IMG/VR virus record: IMGVR_UViG_3300024308_000062
Span: 1-23,367 of that record
DNA from: a virus
DNA length: 23,367 nt
Strand: one strand, 5' to 3'
Shown: in pieces, positions 1-5,340 of the stretch
Layout: every line of letters begins with the position of its first letter
Position numbering within the stretch: position 1 is the stretch's first letter
Position numbers and translations under genes: made by a program
The notes under the pieces: generated by a model
What the model was told of the DNA's origin: nothing
Database searches by the model: none
Seen by the model: the letters and a program-made list of their open reading frames with translations, nothing else

Positions 1-17
1 AAGAAGGAAGCCCTGCA

Positions 18-728
18 ATGACCATCCCCGCCATGCCGACCGCTGCCGGCATCCTGCAGGCGGGCATCAACCATATGGCCGACCGCGCAGTGTCCTACGA
101 TGCGCCGCAGGGTGAGCGTTCGATAGGCATGACCATCGATATGTTCAACGTGCTGGTGGCCAAGAAGCTCAAGGAGCCGCTGTCCGAGGAGGACGGCTGG
201 AACTTCATGGAGCTGCTGAAGCTGGTGCGCTCCAAGCAGGGTGAGTTCAAGGCCGACTCCTATGAGGATCGTGCAGCCTATGCCGGTTTGGCTGCTGAGG
301 CGGCCTATAAGGATCGCGTGGCGCTGCCAGTGATCGGCGATCTGCGTGGAGGCAATCGAGAGCACAAGCTGGCACCAGACCTGGGCGCTATGGGCGCACG
401 CGAGCCAATCGGCGCCGATCTGCGCTTCGACCAGTCCGGCCGCCAGGACGCTATCGAGCAGAACGGCAACACCGGCGAGCACTACCTGCCCGAGGGGCTG
501 AGCTGGGATGAGGCGCCAGCGGATGCGATTGCTTTGGTGTCGGGCGATGGCAAGCTCGACGATACAAACATGTACGTGTGGGTTCCGGCGGTCGAGGGGC
601 GTGTGCTCGGGCTGCTGGCGCGTGCGTTTAATGGTCGGGATCGGGGTAGTGCGCAGGGCTGTGATCTGAGCCATCCCGGCAGCGTATGGCGCATCGTCGC
701 CAGGCGCCCCGAGGCGGTAGCGGCATGA
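18..728 (+). CDS. DUF6378-type phage protein, 236 aa
   Basis: This is a soluble phage protein of unknown biochemical role. Residues about 30-100 contain a GERSIGMTIDMFN segment, then EEDGWNFMELLKLVRSKQG, then a D-x-Y-x-D-x-AAYAGLAAEAA segment. This order is the pattern I associate with DUF6378, a family common in accessory regions of siphovirus and myovirus genomes. The C-terminal 80 residues (from about LPEGLSWDEAP) look like a separate small domain with conserved tryptophans, which I cannot name. The ATG at 18 follows an AAGGAA ribosome-binding site at 4-9. The gene ends in an ATGA overlap with the next small gene, so the two are probably translated together. The family call is by motif memory and gives no function. 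Confidence 0.75.
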   Translation: MTIPAMPTAAGILQAGINHMADRAVSYDAPQGERSIGMTIDMFNVLVAKKLKEPLSEEDGWNFMELLKLVRSKQGEFKADSYEDRAAYAGLAAEAAYKDRVALPVIGDLRGGNREHKLAPDLGAMGAREPIGADLRFDQSGRQDAIEQNGNTGEHYLPEGLSWDEAPADAIALVSGDGKLDDTNMYVWVPAVEGRVLGLLARAFNGRDRGSAQGCDLSHPGSVWRIVARRPEAVAA

Positions 729-892
729 TCCATCAACCCAAGGGCTCGATGTGCTGCGCCTGCACCAAGCAGCGCGACAACTGCAGCGGCCTGCCATTCG
801 CCGCCATGCCGGTGATCAAGCGCTATCCAGATAGCACCAAGGCGGTCAAGTGCCAGGCGTTCGAGTCGTCCAAGGGCGCTGATCCGCAGTAA
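725..892 (+). CDS. small Cys-pair phage protein, 55 aa
   Basis: The product begins MIHQPKGSMCCACTKQ and continues through DNCSGLPFAAMPVIKRY to a C-terminal VKCQAFE. Short proteins with this opening and a CxxC pair recur in phages of Pseudomonas, Burkholderia and enterobacteria, but their function is unknown to me. The cysteines (CCAC, later C and KCQ) could bind one zinc ion. I chose the ATG at 725 because it overlaps the upstream stop codon as ATGA. The longer reading frame opening at 686 would run 40 bases into the upstream gene without a better start. It is the last gene before the terminator at 912-944. Confidence 0.7.
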   Translation: MIHQPKGSMCCACTKQRDNCSGLPFAAMPVIKRYPDSTKAVKCQAFESSKGADPQ

Positions 893-911
893 CCATCCCA
901 ATCTACAAGCG

Positions 912-944
912 AAGCGCGGGCCTTAACGGGCGCCGCGCTTTTTT
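912..944 (+). terminator. rho-independent terminator
   Basis: Arms AAGCGCGG (912-919) and CCGCGCTT (933-940) pair perfectly. GCC (920-922) and GGC (929-931) can extend the stem inward around a TTAACG loop. A run of six T (939-944) follows directly. It lies 20 bases past the stop codon at 892 and separates the first operon from the promoter near 1003-1030. Confidence 0.88.
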
Positions 945-1002
945 GTGCGCGCCTGATCTTTCCCAAACATAGCAAAAGCTACTCTAAGACGATAACGGAC
1001 GC

Positions 1003-1030
1003 TTTACACAAGCAAGTCACTTGCTATAGC
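1003..1030 (+). promoter_or_regulatory. sigma70-like promoter with operator-like palindrome in the spacer
   Basis: TTTACA (1003-1008) matches the -35 consensus at five of six positions. TATAGC (1025-1030) matches the -10 at four of six, and the spacer is 16 bases. The spacer is almost filled by the palindrome AGCAAGT-C-ACTTGCT (1011-1025), placed so that a bound dimeric repressor would block RNA polymerase. It lies downstream of the terminator and about 45 bases upstream of the gene at 1075, and could drive the coupled series to 5266. The repressor is unknown. Hexamers and palindrome are seen directly; activity is inferred. Confidence 0.6.
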
Positions 1031-1062
1031 ATCCGCTACACATTGAAACGTCATTTGCACGC

Positions 1063-1067
1063 GAGGG
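1063..1067 (+). promoter_or_regulatory. ribosome-binding site that decides the start of the 1075 gene
   Basis: GAGGG at 1063-1067 is only one base from the first in-frame ATG (1069) but seven bases from the ATG at 1075. The second ATG is therefore the likely start. Confidence 0.6.
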
Positions 1068-1074
1068 AATGTCC

Positions 1075-1284
1075 ATGTCTGCCACCATCTACTGCATCAA
1101 GAAAGCCCGCATCGCCCGCCTTTCACGGGTGCAGCGCTGCGACGCAATTCGCTTTCACGAGCTGATGGCGGTGCCGGATGTGCGCATCGAGCTGACGCGC
1201 CGCAATGAGGTGCTGCTCAAGCGCAATGGCGCAGTGATCGCCGCCGCGCTGGCTGGAAACTATTTCATCGATCCGGCCGCGTAA
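1075..1284 (+). CDS. hypothetical phage protein, 69 aa
   Basis: I do not recognise this product. It is a small, basic, apparently soluble protein: MSATIYCIKKARIARLSRV, then a central DAIRFHELMAVPDVRIEL segment and an alternating strand-like region RNEVLLKRNGAVIAAAL. It is the first gene after the palindrome-bearing promoter, a place where phages often put small regulators or host-takeover proteins, but no helix-turn-helix is evident. The ATG at 1075 is preferred over the one at 1069 because of the GAGGG ribosome-binding site spacing. The next gene starts 20 bases downstream with its own strong ribosome-binding site. Confidence 0.65.
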   Translation: MSATIYCIKKARIARLSRVQRCDAIRFHELMAVPDVRIELTRRNEVLLKRNGAVIAAALAGNYFIDPAA

Positions 1285-1304
1285 GGCCGAAGGGGAGGGG
1301 AATC

Positions 1305-1871
1305 ATGCGTACTTACAAGACCAACGATCCGAAGGTTATCGCCGCCGCCCGCCAGTACCAGGCGGATAGCGAGGCGGTCCAGCAGCTTGGCGAGGCCTTT
1401 GCGGCCCGATACCCGAACGCTAAGCCGCTGTTCTACAGCGACGTGGCGGGGCGCTGCTTTCATGGGCTGAAGTTCACGCCTGCATTGACCGACCCGCTGT
1501 GGACGAAGCCGCTGCCGGCACGCGGTGGCATTCAGACCCCGCGCACCGCACCCGCCAAGGGCAGTAAGGGCGTCGAGCGGCGGCAGCAGATCGAGCAGCT
1601 TGCCGAGCTGAACAACAGCTATCGCGAGCATATGCCGCAGTTCAAGGCGGATCGCGAGGCGTTGTGGGAAGCGCTGGGCACTGATTGGGGCTCGGTCCTG
1701 TTTGGTGGCTTCCAGTCGTTCGAGCAGGACGGGGTTTTCTACTTCAAGACCGCGATCCCTGAGCGAGAGGGCTGGGTCGAGATTCTGGCTAGCGAGTACG
1801 ACCTGGCACTGGCGACCCACAAGGCCATGCTGGCCGCCAGCAAGACGCCAGCCCAGCAGGCCGCCGCGTGA
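1305..1871 (+). CDS. hypothetical phage protein, 188 aa
   Basis: No family is recognised. The protein begins with a helical segment (residues about 8-35). The middle contains FYSDVAGRCFHGLKFT and a basic, proline-rich linker (PLPARGGIQTPRTAPAKG). A second helical and coiled-coil-like stretch follows (VERRQQIEQLAELNNSYREHM, about residues 90-110). The C-terminal part is rich in aromatics (DWGSVLFGGFQSFEQDGVFYFKT). There is no signal peptide or membrane segment. A strong GGAGGGG ribosome-binding site precedes the ATG. Its end overlaps the next gene as GTGA, showing co-translation within the operon that includes the ParB-like gene. Confidence 0.7.
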   Translation: MRTYKTNDPKVIAAARQYQADSEAVQQLGEAFAARYPNAKPLFYSDVAGRCFHGLKFTPALTDPLWTKPLPARGGIQTPRTAPAKGSKGVERRQQIEQLAELNNSYREHMPQFKADREALWEALGTDWGSVLFGGFQSFEQDGVFYFKTAIPEREGWVEILASEYDLALATHKAMLAASKTPAQQAAA

Positions 1872-2056
1872 GCCGCCTGATGACGATGCTGGCCGTAGCG
1901 CTTGCATCTACCGCAGGACTCGCCATGCGACCGTCGGGCACTAAGCCCGTCCGCCATGCCGCCACCCAAGACAAGCAGGCCGCCGCGACTGCCATCGCTG
2001 CCGCCGAAGCCAAACGCAAGCGCCGCCAAGAGAAGCGCAGGAGCCAACCGCAATGA
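1868..2056 (+). CDS. small protein with hydrophobic N-terminus and basic tail, 62 aa
   Basis: The frame starts with GTG at 1868, overlapping the upstream stop as GTGA, and ends with an ATGA overlap into the ParB-like gene. Residues 1-20 (MSRLMTMLAVALASTAGLAM) are hydrophobic and could be a signal peptide or a membrane anchor. The rest is Ala-, Lys- and Arg-rich (EAKRKRRQEKRRSQPQ). I do not recognise the family. It may be a small anchored or exported protein. It could also be a coupling frame kept open by composition, although the precise overlaps on both sides argue that it is translated. Confidence 0.5.
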   Translation: MSRLMTMLAVALASTAGLAMRPSGTKPVRHAATQDKQAAATAIAAAEAKRKRRQEKRRSQPQ

Positions 2057-3039
2057 CCGAGCCGACCCGTAACAACACCATCGCCAGCATGCTCAGCGCG
2101 AAGATGATCAAGCGCACCGACAAGGGCATGTTCATCGCCCTGGCGAACATCCACATCGACCAGGGGTTCAACAAGCGCCGCGAGTGCCAGCGCCTGGAGG
2201 ACAGCATCGACGAGCTGGTCGAGTTCCTGATCGACCGCGAGGCCGAAGCGCGTGGCGAGAAGAAGCTCAAAGACCTGTCGCAGTACCTGCCGCAGATCGA
2301 GGCCTACCCGCATCCCGAGAGCGGCATCATTGTCGTCGAAGGGCACCGCCGCACCCGCGCGCTGCGCAAGCTCGAAGCCATGGGCTACGAGATACCCATG
2401 GTGCCGTTCAAGCCGTTCGTGGGTACGCCGCTGGAGCGCAAGGCGCGCATCGCCACCAGCAACAGCCAGCTGGAGCTGGAGCCCCTGGACCTGGCCGACC
2501 TGTACATGGACTTTCAGGACAATGACGGGCTGACCCCCGACGAGATCGCCAAGCTGGTGAACAAGACCCGCCAGCATGTCGAGCAGATGCTCAAGCTGGG
2601 GCGCGCCGGTGAGGAGGTGCATGCGCAGATCGAGGCTGGCTTGATCGCCCCAGGCACCGCCGTCGGCATCATCCGCCAGCATGGCGAGAACGCCGCCGCC
2701 GAGATTCAGCGCCAGCACGAGGAGGCCAAGAAGCAGGGCAAGGCCAAGGTCACCAGCTCGACGATCAAGAAGGCCAAGGTGCCGAGCGTGCCGAAGGCGC
2801 TGGCCACCGACATGGCCGCCGCCGCCACCCGCCTGGCGCAGGAGGTGCCAGAGGATGTGCTGGCGCTGGTCGAGCGCTACCGCAACGGCGAGCACGCGCT
2901 CGGTGATCTGCCGGTGTCCGTCAGCATCCGCGCGCTCAACGCGCTGCTGGCCACCACGTCGCACTGGCATGACGTCAAGGCCGAGGCGGAAGCCAAGGTG
3001 ACCAAGGATCTCGACCAGGCGCTGGAGGTGGCAGCGTGA
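2053..3039 (+). CDS. ParB/Spo0J-like nuclease-domain protein, 328 aa
   Basis: The N-terminal half matches the ParB/Srx fold. The key motif is VVEGHRRTRAL at about residues 94-104, equivalent to the ParB GERRxRA nucleotide-binding box. A helix-turn-helix follows at about residues 160-182 (LTPDEIAKLVNKTRQHVEQML), like the parS-reading motif of ParB. A lysine-rich linker and an alpha-helical C-terminus complete it. ParB-family proteins bind DNA and CTP, and phage members occur as partition proteins, nucleases or transcription modulators. No parA partner and no parS-like repeat is visible nearby, so a stand-alone DNA-binding role is more likely than classical partition. It is coupled on both sides (ATGA and GTGA). 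Confidence 0.85.
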   Translation: MTEPTRNNTIASMLSAKMIKRTDKGMFIALANIHIDQGFNKRRECQRLEDSIDELVEFLIDREAEARGEKKLKDLSQYLPQIEAYPHPESGIIVVEGHRRTRALRKLEAMGYEIPMVPFKPFVGTPLERKARIATSNSQLELEPLDLADLYMDFQDNDGLTPDEIAKLVNKTRQHVEQMLKLGRAGEEVHAQIEAGLIAPGTAVGIIRQHGENAAAEIQRQHEEAKKQGKAKVTSSTIKKAKVPSVPKALATDMAAAATRLAQEVPEDVLALVERYRNGEHALGDLPVSVSIRALNALLATTSHWHDVKAEAEAKVTKDLDQALEVAA

Positions 3040-3440
3040 AGCCGCTGCGTTGCTACTTCGCCGGCCACCGCTGGCCGGATGAATACCCTTACGTGCAAGC
3101 CTGCTTTGCCCACAACTCGCGCGACGCCAAGCGGCTGATGTGGCAGCGGGGCGGCCGGATCAACGAGGAGTGCGACGGTCGCTACACCGACATGCGGGTC
3201 ACCTATCAGCCGGAGCTGGACAGCCTGGCGCATAAGTACGGCGTGACCGAGCCCTGCATCATCAGCGATGACAACATCCTGCGCGACCTGGGCTGGCGGA
3301 TCGATGGCGACTCATGCTGCGCGGAGTGCGAAAAGTACAGCTTCGACGGCCTGTATCCCGTCTGCGAGCACTGCGACCTGTGCAGCGAGTGCGGCCACAT
3401 GGATGACTGTCCCGAGAAGGCAAAGGAAGGCGCCCAATGA
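3036..3440 (+). CDS. Cys-rich putative zinc-binding protein, 134 aa
   Basis: Translation from GTG at 3036 overlaps the ParB-like gene by four bases. The N-terminal 85 residues contain HNSRDAKRLMWQRGGRINEECDGRYTDMRV, which I cannot assign. The C-terminal 40 residues hold a dense cysteine cluster: SCCAEC, then VCEHCDLCSECGHMDDC. These are enough ligands for two zinc ions in a ribbon or treble-clef arrangement. No nuclease His/Asn motif is seen. It sits in a series of small Cys-paired proteins between the ParB-like gene and the terminase. Zinc binding is inferred from spacing only; function is unknown. Confidence 0.7.
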   Translation: MKPLRCYFAGHRWPDEYPYVQACFAHNSRDAKRLMWQRGGRINEECDGRYTDMRVTYQPELDSLAHKYGVTEPCIISDDNILRDLGWRIDGDSCCAECEKYSFDGLYPVCEHCDLCSECGHMDDCPEKAKEGAQ

Positions 3441-3871
3441 CCGCGCAATCGAAGGCCGAACGCGCGTGCATGGCCTACGCGCAAAACGCCGCCATGATCA
3501 GCCAGCTCGGCCTGGAGATCGGTCGGCAGCTGGAGCAGTGCAAGGGCGTGCTGGGCACCTTACATCGCTGGTCGCACCAGCATCCCCACGAGCACAGCCA
3601 GGACGAAACGCACCTGACCGCGTATTTCATGGCGGTTCGCGGTGCTGGTGGTTCTGGTGGCGTGAAGGATGCGCGCCAGCAGATGGAGTCCTGCCCGCAC
3701 TGCAAGCGCGCGCACCAGCTCGTGCAGGATCGCAAGACCTTTCGCCAGCGCCTGGGAGCAGCCAAGCGCCTGATCATTGAAGCGGACAAGCTGATCCGTG
3801 CCGAGCACGGCATGCCGACCGCCAAGGATGAGGTGATCGGGCTGATCAAGGCCAGCGAGGTCGCAGGATGA
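3437..3871 (+). CDS. hypothetical phage protein with CxxC motif, 144 aa
   Basis: This is a mostly alpha-helical protein. After a His-rich central segment (HRWSHQHPHEHSQDETH) it carries CPHCKRAHQLVQDRKTFRQRLGAAKRLI at about residues 86-113. The pairing of a CPHC with a downstream RLGAAKR segment is something I have seen in unnamed phage proteins, but I cannot give a family name. One CxxC plus nearby histidines could hold a metal. It overlaps the upstream gene as ATGA and the next small gene as ATGA, so it belongs to the continuous 1075-5266 series. Confidence 0.7.
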   Translation: MTAQSKAERACMAYAQNAAMISQLGLEIGRQLEQCKGVLGTLHRWSHQHPHEHSQDETHLTAYFMAVRGAGGSGGVKDARQQMESCPHCKRAHQLVQDRKTFRQRLGAAKRLIIEADKLIRAEHGMPTAKDEVIGLIKASEVAG

Positions 3872-4017
3872 GCCGCAAGATACGGGTAACGGGCGGGCGC
3901 CATCCGGTCATGGCGCTCGCTCGGGCGCTGGCCAGTGAGCATTGGCTAGCACCGGCCATTCGGCAGCAGCCGCCGTTCTGGTCGGCCGATTTTCGCAACA
4001 AGAGGGGGAAACGCTGA
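3868..4017 (+). CDS. very small basic protein, 49 aa
   Basis: A 49-codon frame begins with an ATG that overlaps the upstream stop as ATGA and ends in TGATG, sharing a base with the next start. The product (MSRKIRVTGGRHPVMALARA and onward to RNKRGKR) is strongly basic with a short central helix. No family is recognised. It is easy to miss because of its length, but the exact coupling on both sides and the absence of any other frame filling 3872-4016 support it. Confidence 0.6.
   Translation: MSRKIRVTGGRHPVMALARALASEHWLAPAIRQQPPFWSADFRNKRGKR
4001..4008 (+). promoter_or_regulatory. strong ribosome-binding site for the 4017 gene
   Basis: AGAGGGGG ends eight bases before the ATG at 4017. This supports that start over the in-frame ATG at 3942, which has no comparable site and would lie inside the 49-residue gene. 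Confidence 0.65.
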
Positions 4018-4262
4018 TGCAAGTACACAACCTGGGAGGCGCCCTGAACGGCATACAGATCATCGCGGTGCCGCACATGGAGGAGAAGAAAGTCGCACAT
4101 ATGCAAGAGCGGAAGTGGGCACGCCGCGTCATGTATCAGCGTGCGCGGCGCTTCGACTACACCTACGCCGATATGGTCGTCCGCATGGGTGACCAGCTAT
4201 TCGCCCATCCGGCTGTAATCGAGCGGATCAAGAGCGCGGCAGAGAAGGCGGGGCGCGAATGA
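4017..4262 (+). CDS. hypothetical protein, 81 aa
   Basis: The ATG at 4017 lies in a TGATG junction behind a strong ribosome-binding site. The product starts MQVHNLGGALNGIQIIAVPH, then becomes basic and helical (MEEKKVAHMQERKWARRVMYQRARRFDYTYADM) and ends with AHPAVIERIKSAAEKAGRE. I do not recognise the family. The basic central helix could contact nucleic acid, which is only a composition-based guess. It ends in an ATGA overlap with the membrane-protein gene. Confidence 0.65.
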   Translation: MQVHNLGGALNGIQIIAVPHMEEKKVAHMQERKWARRVMYQRARRFDYTYADMVVRMGDQLFAHPAVIERIKSAAEKAGRE

Positions 4263-4429
4263 CCCTGGAAGCCGTAATAACCGCCTACTGGGCCGGTGTG
4301 ATCCTGACGGCCATCAACTCGATGCGCAGCCCGTTCGGGGTGTTCCTGCGACGCGCCTACTTGTGGCCGCTGTACTGGTGCGTGGTGCTGATCGAGTTCG
4401 CGCAGGAGGTACGCCGCGCATGGAAGTGA
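4259..4429 (+). CDS. small membrane protein, 56 aa
   Basis: This short frame starts with ATGA coupling at 4259 and ends nine bases inside the next gene. The product has two hydrophobic stretches, VITAYWAGVILTAI (residues 6-19) and YLWPLYWCVVLIEF (residues 34-47). A short positive loop (SMRSPFGVFLRR) separates them, and the tail is basic (EVRRAWK). This suggests a two-segment inner-membrane hairpin. Small phage membrane proteins include holins and superinfection-exclusion proteins. There is no endolysin or spanin neighbour here, so a holin role is not supported. Confidence 0.6.
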   Translation: MTLEAVITAYWAGVILTAINSMRSPFGVFLRRAYLWPLYWCVVLIEFAQEVRRAWK

Positions 4430-4908
4430 AAACCCCCTGGAACCCGAGCAAGAAGGCCATCGCGCGGGTGAAAGACCCGCTGCCGATTCCGGCCATCTGC
4501 CGGTACTGTAATGGCGATGTGCGCATCGTCGGGCATGCGGCGATCTACAACGGCCGCACCTACGGCGAATGGCCTTGGGTCTACCGCTGTGAGTGCTGTG
4601 GCGCCCGCGTGGGCATGCACCCGTTCACCAACCTGCCGCTGGGCACGCTGGCCGACGACAAGCTGCGCGAGGTGCGCAACGTCTGCAAGAAGCCGTTCGA
4701 GCAGCTGTGGCAGGGTGCCGGCATCATGGGGCGCACCGAGGCCTATCGCTGGCTGGCTGAGCAGCTTGGCAAGTCAGTTGCGCAATGCCACTTCGGCCTG
4801 TTCGAGGCCGACGAGTGCGAGCGCGCCAGGACGGCATGCGAAATCCGCCTGACGCAAGAGCCGCCGACGGCTATGCAGCAGGCGTTCAGGAGGGCGAAAG
4901 GTGTCTGA
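4420..4908 (+). CDS. DUF3268 zinc-finger-domain protein, 162 aa
   Basis: The pattern fits the DUF3268 zinc-finger family frequent in phages and prophages. ICRYCNGDVRIVGHAAIYNGRTYG is followed by WPWVYRCECCGARVGMHPFTNLPLGTLAD, then LREVRNVCKKPFEQLWQ, EAYRWLAEQLG and CHFGLFEADECERA. Two CxxC pairs (residues about 27-30 and 56-59) would bind zinc; the C-terminal half is helical. The ATG at 4420 is chosen because AGGAGGT (4404-4410) lies nine bases upstream. The longer in-frame start at 4363 would overlap most of the membrane-protein gene. Function of the family is unknown, and DNA or RNA binding is only a guess. Confidence 0.8.
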   Translation: MEVKTPWNPSKKAIARVKDPLPIPAICRYCNGDVRIVGHAAIYNGRTYGEWPWVYRCECCGARVGMHPFTNLPLGTLADDKLREVRNVCKKPFEQLWQGAGIMGRTEAYRWLAEQLGKSVAQCHFGLFEADECERARTACEIRLTQEPPTAMQQAFRRAKGV

Positions 4909-5266
4909 GTTCGCCACCAAGCGGCGCCAGCGTGATGCCCTGGAGCTGCCGTTATGGCCAGGGCCTACGCCGCCGGAGTACGACGGGCACAAGGCTGTGC
5001 CCAATGAGCGCGATGGCGATCATGGGCGCGAGCGTCGCTGTAGCTGCTGCCGTGAATGGCTGCCGGCCGGAGACGTGCATTTCCACTTCCTGGCGACGCG
5101 CGGCCACTTCGACAGCGAATGCCGTGACTGCAAGGCCGCCAAGGCCCGAGCCTATCGGCGCCGCGTGCGCTTCTTCGCTCGCGTCAAGGCTGCCAGGCGC
5201 AGCTGGCGCAAGGTCGTCATCGCCAAGCGCGTAGCCTGGAAAGAGCCGCAAAAGCAGGTCGCCTGA
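4901..5266 (+). CDS. small zinc-ribbon protein, 121 aa
   Basis: The frame starts with GTG at 4901, overlapping the DUF3268 gene by eight bases, with AGGAGGG just upstream. The central part, CSCCREWLPAGDVHFHF, then HFDSECRDCKAAKARAYRRRVRFF, is a two-CxxC ribbon followed by a strongly basic helix. The layout resembles the zinc-ribbon start of phage HNH or endonuclease VII proteins. The HNH catalytic His/Asn region is absent, so it is either a truncated relative or an independent zinc-ribbon DNA-binding protein. Its position directly before terL is where a small terminase is often found, but nothing in the sequence supports that role. Confidence 0.65.
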   Translation: MSEFATKRRQRDALELPLWPGPTPPEYDGHKAVPNERDGDHGRERRCSCCREWLPAGDVHFHFLATRGHFDSECRDCKAAKARAYRRRVRFFARVKAARRSWRKVVIAKRVAWKEPQKQVA

Positions 5267-5275
5267 CGGCGGTAC

Positions 5276-5302
5276 GGTGTTCGGTGCCAAATACCGGACA
5301 CC
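5276..5302 (+). repeat. intergenic inverted repeat upstream of terL
   Basis: GGTGTTCGGT (5276-5285) pairs with ACCGGACACC (5293-5302), with one G-U wobble in RNA and a seven-base spacer. It lies in the 74-base gap between the zinc-ribbon gene and terL. No T-run follows, so it is not a normal terminator. It could be an RNA stem affecting terL expression or a protein-binding site. A weak -10-like TAGAAC lies at 5320-5325. Confidence 0.45.
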
Positions 5303-5340
5303 CACTGATCACGCCACGATAGAACGGACTTCTTCGCCGT

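Noticed and set aside
3942-4016. Upstream start for the 81-residue protein
   Set aside because: It has no good ribosome-binding site and overlaps the 49-residue gene; the ATG at 4017 has a strong site and exact coupling.
4363-4419. Upstream start for the DUF3268 protein
   Set aside because: It would overlap most of the membrane-protein gene, and the added residues do not fit the family. AGGAGGT supports the ATG at 4420.
4259-4429. Holin
   Set aside because: Two membrane segments fit the size, but no endolysin, spanin or lysis-cassette neighbour is present, and the gene lies in an early-type operon.
4901-5266. Small terminase subunit just before terL
   Set aside because: The position is suggestive, but the product is a zinc ribbon with a basic tail and has no helix-turn-helix or oligomerisation pattern of TerS.
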